From Zeus faber (taxonomy: Eukaryota; Chordata; Actinopteri; Zeiformes; Zeidae): 64,000 nucleotides of DNA. This document shows, one piece after another, positions 61,968 to 64,000 of the stretch. The notes under the pieces were generated by a model, which was not told the DNA's origin, ran no database searches, and was given only the letters and a program-made list of their open reading frames with translations. A program made the translations under genes and the position numbers. The stretch's first letter is position 1. Each line of letters opens with the position of its first letter. The stretch is from the NCBI GenBank assembly GCA_960531495.1, contig OY482866.1, forward strand, positions 12,791,365-12,855,364. The letters are read 5' to 3'.

Positions 61968-62407
61968 CGTAACAGATCTGTGTAGCAAAGCAGTTTCAAG
62001 ACGCAAACTTGGTAAATTACAATATCAAGATGGCAGGAAAAGAGCACTTGAGAGAAAAGTGTTGACAAATGTAAGACAGTTTCCTACTTTTGAGTGTGAA
62101 TTGATGGTGCAGTGGTGTATTACTATGATTTTGACAAGTCCAAGATTTTGTGACTTGGCACGGGGAGCATTTCTCATTTCATTTCAAAATGGAGAAGTTC
62201 TAGACAAGACTTGCGGAGCTCGTTCGCTCATACAGGAATATTTACGACTAGTCTTTGCGTGGGTTAAATATTTACACTTTTTGCCGTCCTCCACAACCGA
62301 ATGAGTCGGATCTTGGACAGCAGATCAAGTCTAGTGTAGATATGAAGAGGCAAATAAAATTAATAAAATTCTTACACACACACACACACACACATTAACA
62401 GAGTTGA

Positions 62408-62975
62408 AATAATTTAGTTTACGATATTTTATTGGAGTCATCGCCATAGCAACATATCTTTTGCCGTCATGCCCCCCCGCGCCGGGTTTTGTTTCCTTTC
62501 CCCCTGCCGTTACCCCGTTCCCATCTACCGTGTTCCATCTGAATGCAGCAATACTTGTTGAGCAACAACGAGAACTAGCTGTTTCTCTCTCTCACACACA
62601 CAATAATTTAGTTTACTATATTTTATTGGGGTCATCGCCATAGCAACATATCTTTTGCCGTCATGCCCCCCCGCGCCGGGTTTTGTTTCCTTTCCCTCTG
62701 CCGTTACCCCGTTCCCATCTACCGTGTTCCATCTGAATGCACAATACTTGTTAAGCAACAACGAGAACTAGCTGTTTCTCTCTCTCACACACACACACAC
62801 ACATAATAATTTAGTTTACTATATTTTATTGGGGTCATCGCCATAGCAACATATCTTTTGCCGTCATGCCCCCCCGCGCCGGGTTTTGTTTCCTTTCCCC
62901 CTGCCGTTACCCCGTTCCCATCTACCGTGTTCCATCTGAATGCAGCAATACTTGTTGAGCAACAACAAGAAGTAG
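62408..62975. repeat. Three tandem copies of a ~194-bp unit upstream of rbm4
   Basis: Units start at 62408, 62602 and 62805 with aataatttagtttac. Each contains catcgccatagcaacatatc, tgccgtcatgccccccc and ctaccgtgttccatctgaat, and the first two end in tctctctctcacacaca of different length. Differences between copies are few single bases, so the expansion is recent. It lies 440-1000 bases upstream of the rbm4 start codon. Confidence 0.92.
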
Positions 62976-63294
62976 CTGTTTTCTACGTGCAGACATGTTC
63001 TTTGTTTGTCGTTCTTCAGGAAGCCTCAGTCTACTCCAACTACCTACTCCACTGGGGGTTTGTTTTCTTGACTGCCCCACTCGTTCCTGTAAGTACTACC
63101 ACCTCCTGGCTGGGTACTTATTTTCTCAAAACGCCCTGCGCCCAAAACACTGCCGTTTATACAGTAACACGACAGATTGTTCAATTCTTATCGATAAGAC
63201 AAAATCTTAAAGAGATCAAATTCTTATTAGGAATGGATAGATGATTAATTGCGGTGATTAAAACACCCCTTGTTGCTGTGGATTATCATGGACT

Positions 63295-63475
63295 CCGGTC
63301 ACCATTCTTGGAAGATCACTTGTCACACTGTTCCAGAATTTAAAATTATTGAGAGGAGGAGGTCCCCCCTGTGACTTGGTGCAAGGGAACAGGGACCGAG
63401 CATGTGGAAATGACGTCACCAGCCTCGGGAAGGCAGTAGAACGGCGATTCCGCCGTGTAATCAAAAGGCGCTCGA
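63295..63475 (-). repeat. Second copy of part of the rbm4 3'UTR
   Basis: The words tgttccagaatttaaaa, ctgtgacttggtgcaaggga, acgtcaccagcctcgggaag and gaacggcgattccg match 59738-59910 (tgttccagaatttaaaa, gtgtgactggtgcaggggaa, acgtcactagcatcaggagg, gaacggcgccgattccg) in order and orientation. In the first place this is the inferred 3'UTR of rbm4. Here it probably belongs to a tandem rbm4 paralogue, intact or lost, lying to the right. Confidence 0.65.
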
Positions 63476-63656
63476 TCCAATTAAAGCCAACGCATAGAAT
63501 GGCTAAAATATACGTCATGTACCGAAGGGGAGAAAGGAGGGGAGAAAGTAGGAATCGGGGTTTCCCCCCACCGAACACGACTTCTAAGCAGTCATTTAAG
63601 CTTAAAAAAAAATGCAGACCGGCGTCCAGTCACTGCGGGGGGGGGGTCGTCCAAAC

Positions 63657-63737
63657 ATGGCGGCTCGCACCAGCAATGTGACGTCAGCTTTACGTTCCCT
63701 CCTGCCATTTTCTTCGATCCTTTCGTTTTTTGTTTTG
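63657..63737 (+). CDS. Possible first exon of a plus-strand gene
   Basis: An ATG in good context (aacATGG) opens MAARTSNVTSALRSLLPFSS, then ILSFFVL, followed by a donor gtacgt after 27 codons in phase 0. The peptide is basic and Ser/Leu-rich like a mitochondrial presequence or signal anchor, and the site sits in GC-rich DNA. The gene would continue beyond the window. No family is recognised, so chance is possible. Confidence 0.25.
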
Positions 63738-63818
63738 GTACGTCGCTATTTTCGAAAAATGCATTACATAAGTATCGTTGCTTCGATTTGAACTGCTGTA
63801 AGTAATTGTAGTGTAACT

Positions 63819-63855
63819 ACAATTTCCCGTTCGGGGTTAAATAAAGTATCCAACC
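63819..63855 (+). mobile_element. LINE-type 3' tail
   Basis: The string acaatttcccgttcgggg followed by ttaaataaagtatccaa matches the consensus fish non-LTR tail aatttccc..ggg..aataaagtat, like the one at 3140-3235. Only the tail is seen. Confidence 0.45.
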
Positions 63856-64000
63856 CAGCTCACGTTGCGCCTTAAATCAGACGTAGGCTAATGGGGCTAA
63901 TAACGCGACGAGGCCGCGTTGTCAACGCGTAGCGTTGAAATGAGGCTGGCGAAAGCGGTATAATTTAAAATCATAGTATTAGCAAAGAGCACACTCGCCA

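Noticed and set aside
61395-61985. 196-codon plus-strand frame across rbm4 exon 1
   Set aside because: It is antisense to the two RRMs, which are unmistakable on the minus strand.

Overview
The window looks like genomic DNA from a ray-finned (teleost) fish. It has spliced vertebrate genes with GT/AG introns, abundant (TG)n, (TA)n and (CT)n microsatellites, a tRNA-headed SINE with the tail typical of fish L2-type elements, and LINE 3' ends of fish type. Gene content is also fish-like: an erythropoietin lacking N-glycosylation sites, a ZP3-type egg-coat protein and tandem ENDOD1-like nucleases. The species cannot be fixed from the sequence; a percomorph is my inference.

Layout. Positions 1-15075 are one satellite array built from a 61-bp unit and a 36-bp deletion derivative; it runs off the left edge. 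Positions 15150-18720 are transposon debris: a dead BED-finger/hAT transposase and the end of a LINE. From 20.1 kb the gene-bearing part begins: two tandem ENDOD1-like genes (+), ufsp1 (-), an eight-exon zp3-type gene (+), epo (+, five exons, with a proposed 13-nt first coding exon 7.5 kb upstream), pop7 (-, tail to tail with epo) and an rbm4-family gene (-). Between them lie AT-rich non-coding DNA, SINE and LINE fragments and a CT-rich minisatellite that probably sits in the 5'UTR intron of pop7. A triplicated ~194-bp repeat and a second copy of the rbm4 3'UTR lie near the right edge.

How the genes relate. They do not form a pathway. The association of UFSP1, EPO and POP7 matches the human 7q22 neighbourhood, which supports the identifications and suggests conserved synteny. 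UFSP1 matures or removes UFM1, ZP3 is an egg-envelope protein, EPO is the red-cell cytokine, POP7 is an RNase P/MRP subunit and RBM4 is a splicing and translation regulator.

The most notable observations are these. (1) The 36-bp satellite unit is explained exactly by loss of a hairpin lying between two CGTTTTT direct repeats. (2) The first ENDOD1-like gene has lost the catalytic His and the metal-ligand Asn while its tandem sister keeps both, and an exonless intron copy downstream points to a third, lost gene. (3) A 1.9-kb array of ten identical-type cores interleaved with CT tracts lies in the inferred pop7 intron. (4) Part of the rbm4 3'UTR recurs upstream of rbm4, hinting at a tandem paralogue beyond the window. 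I did not find a clearly new multi-gene system. Exon joins were made by eye from splice consensus and family similarity and have no transcript support.
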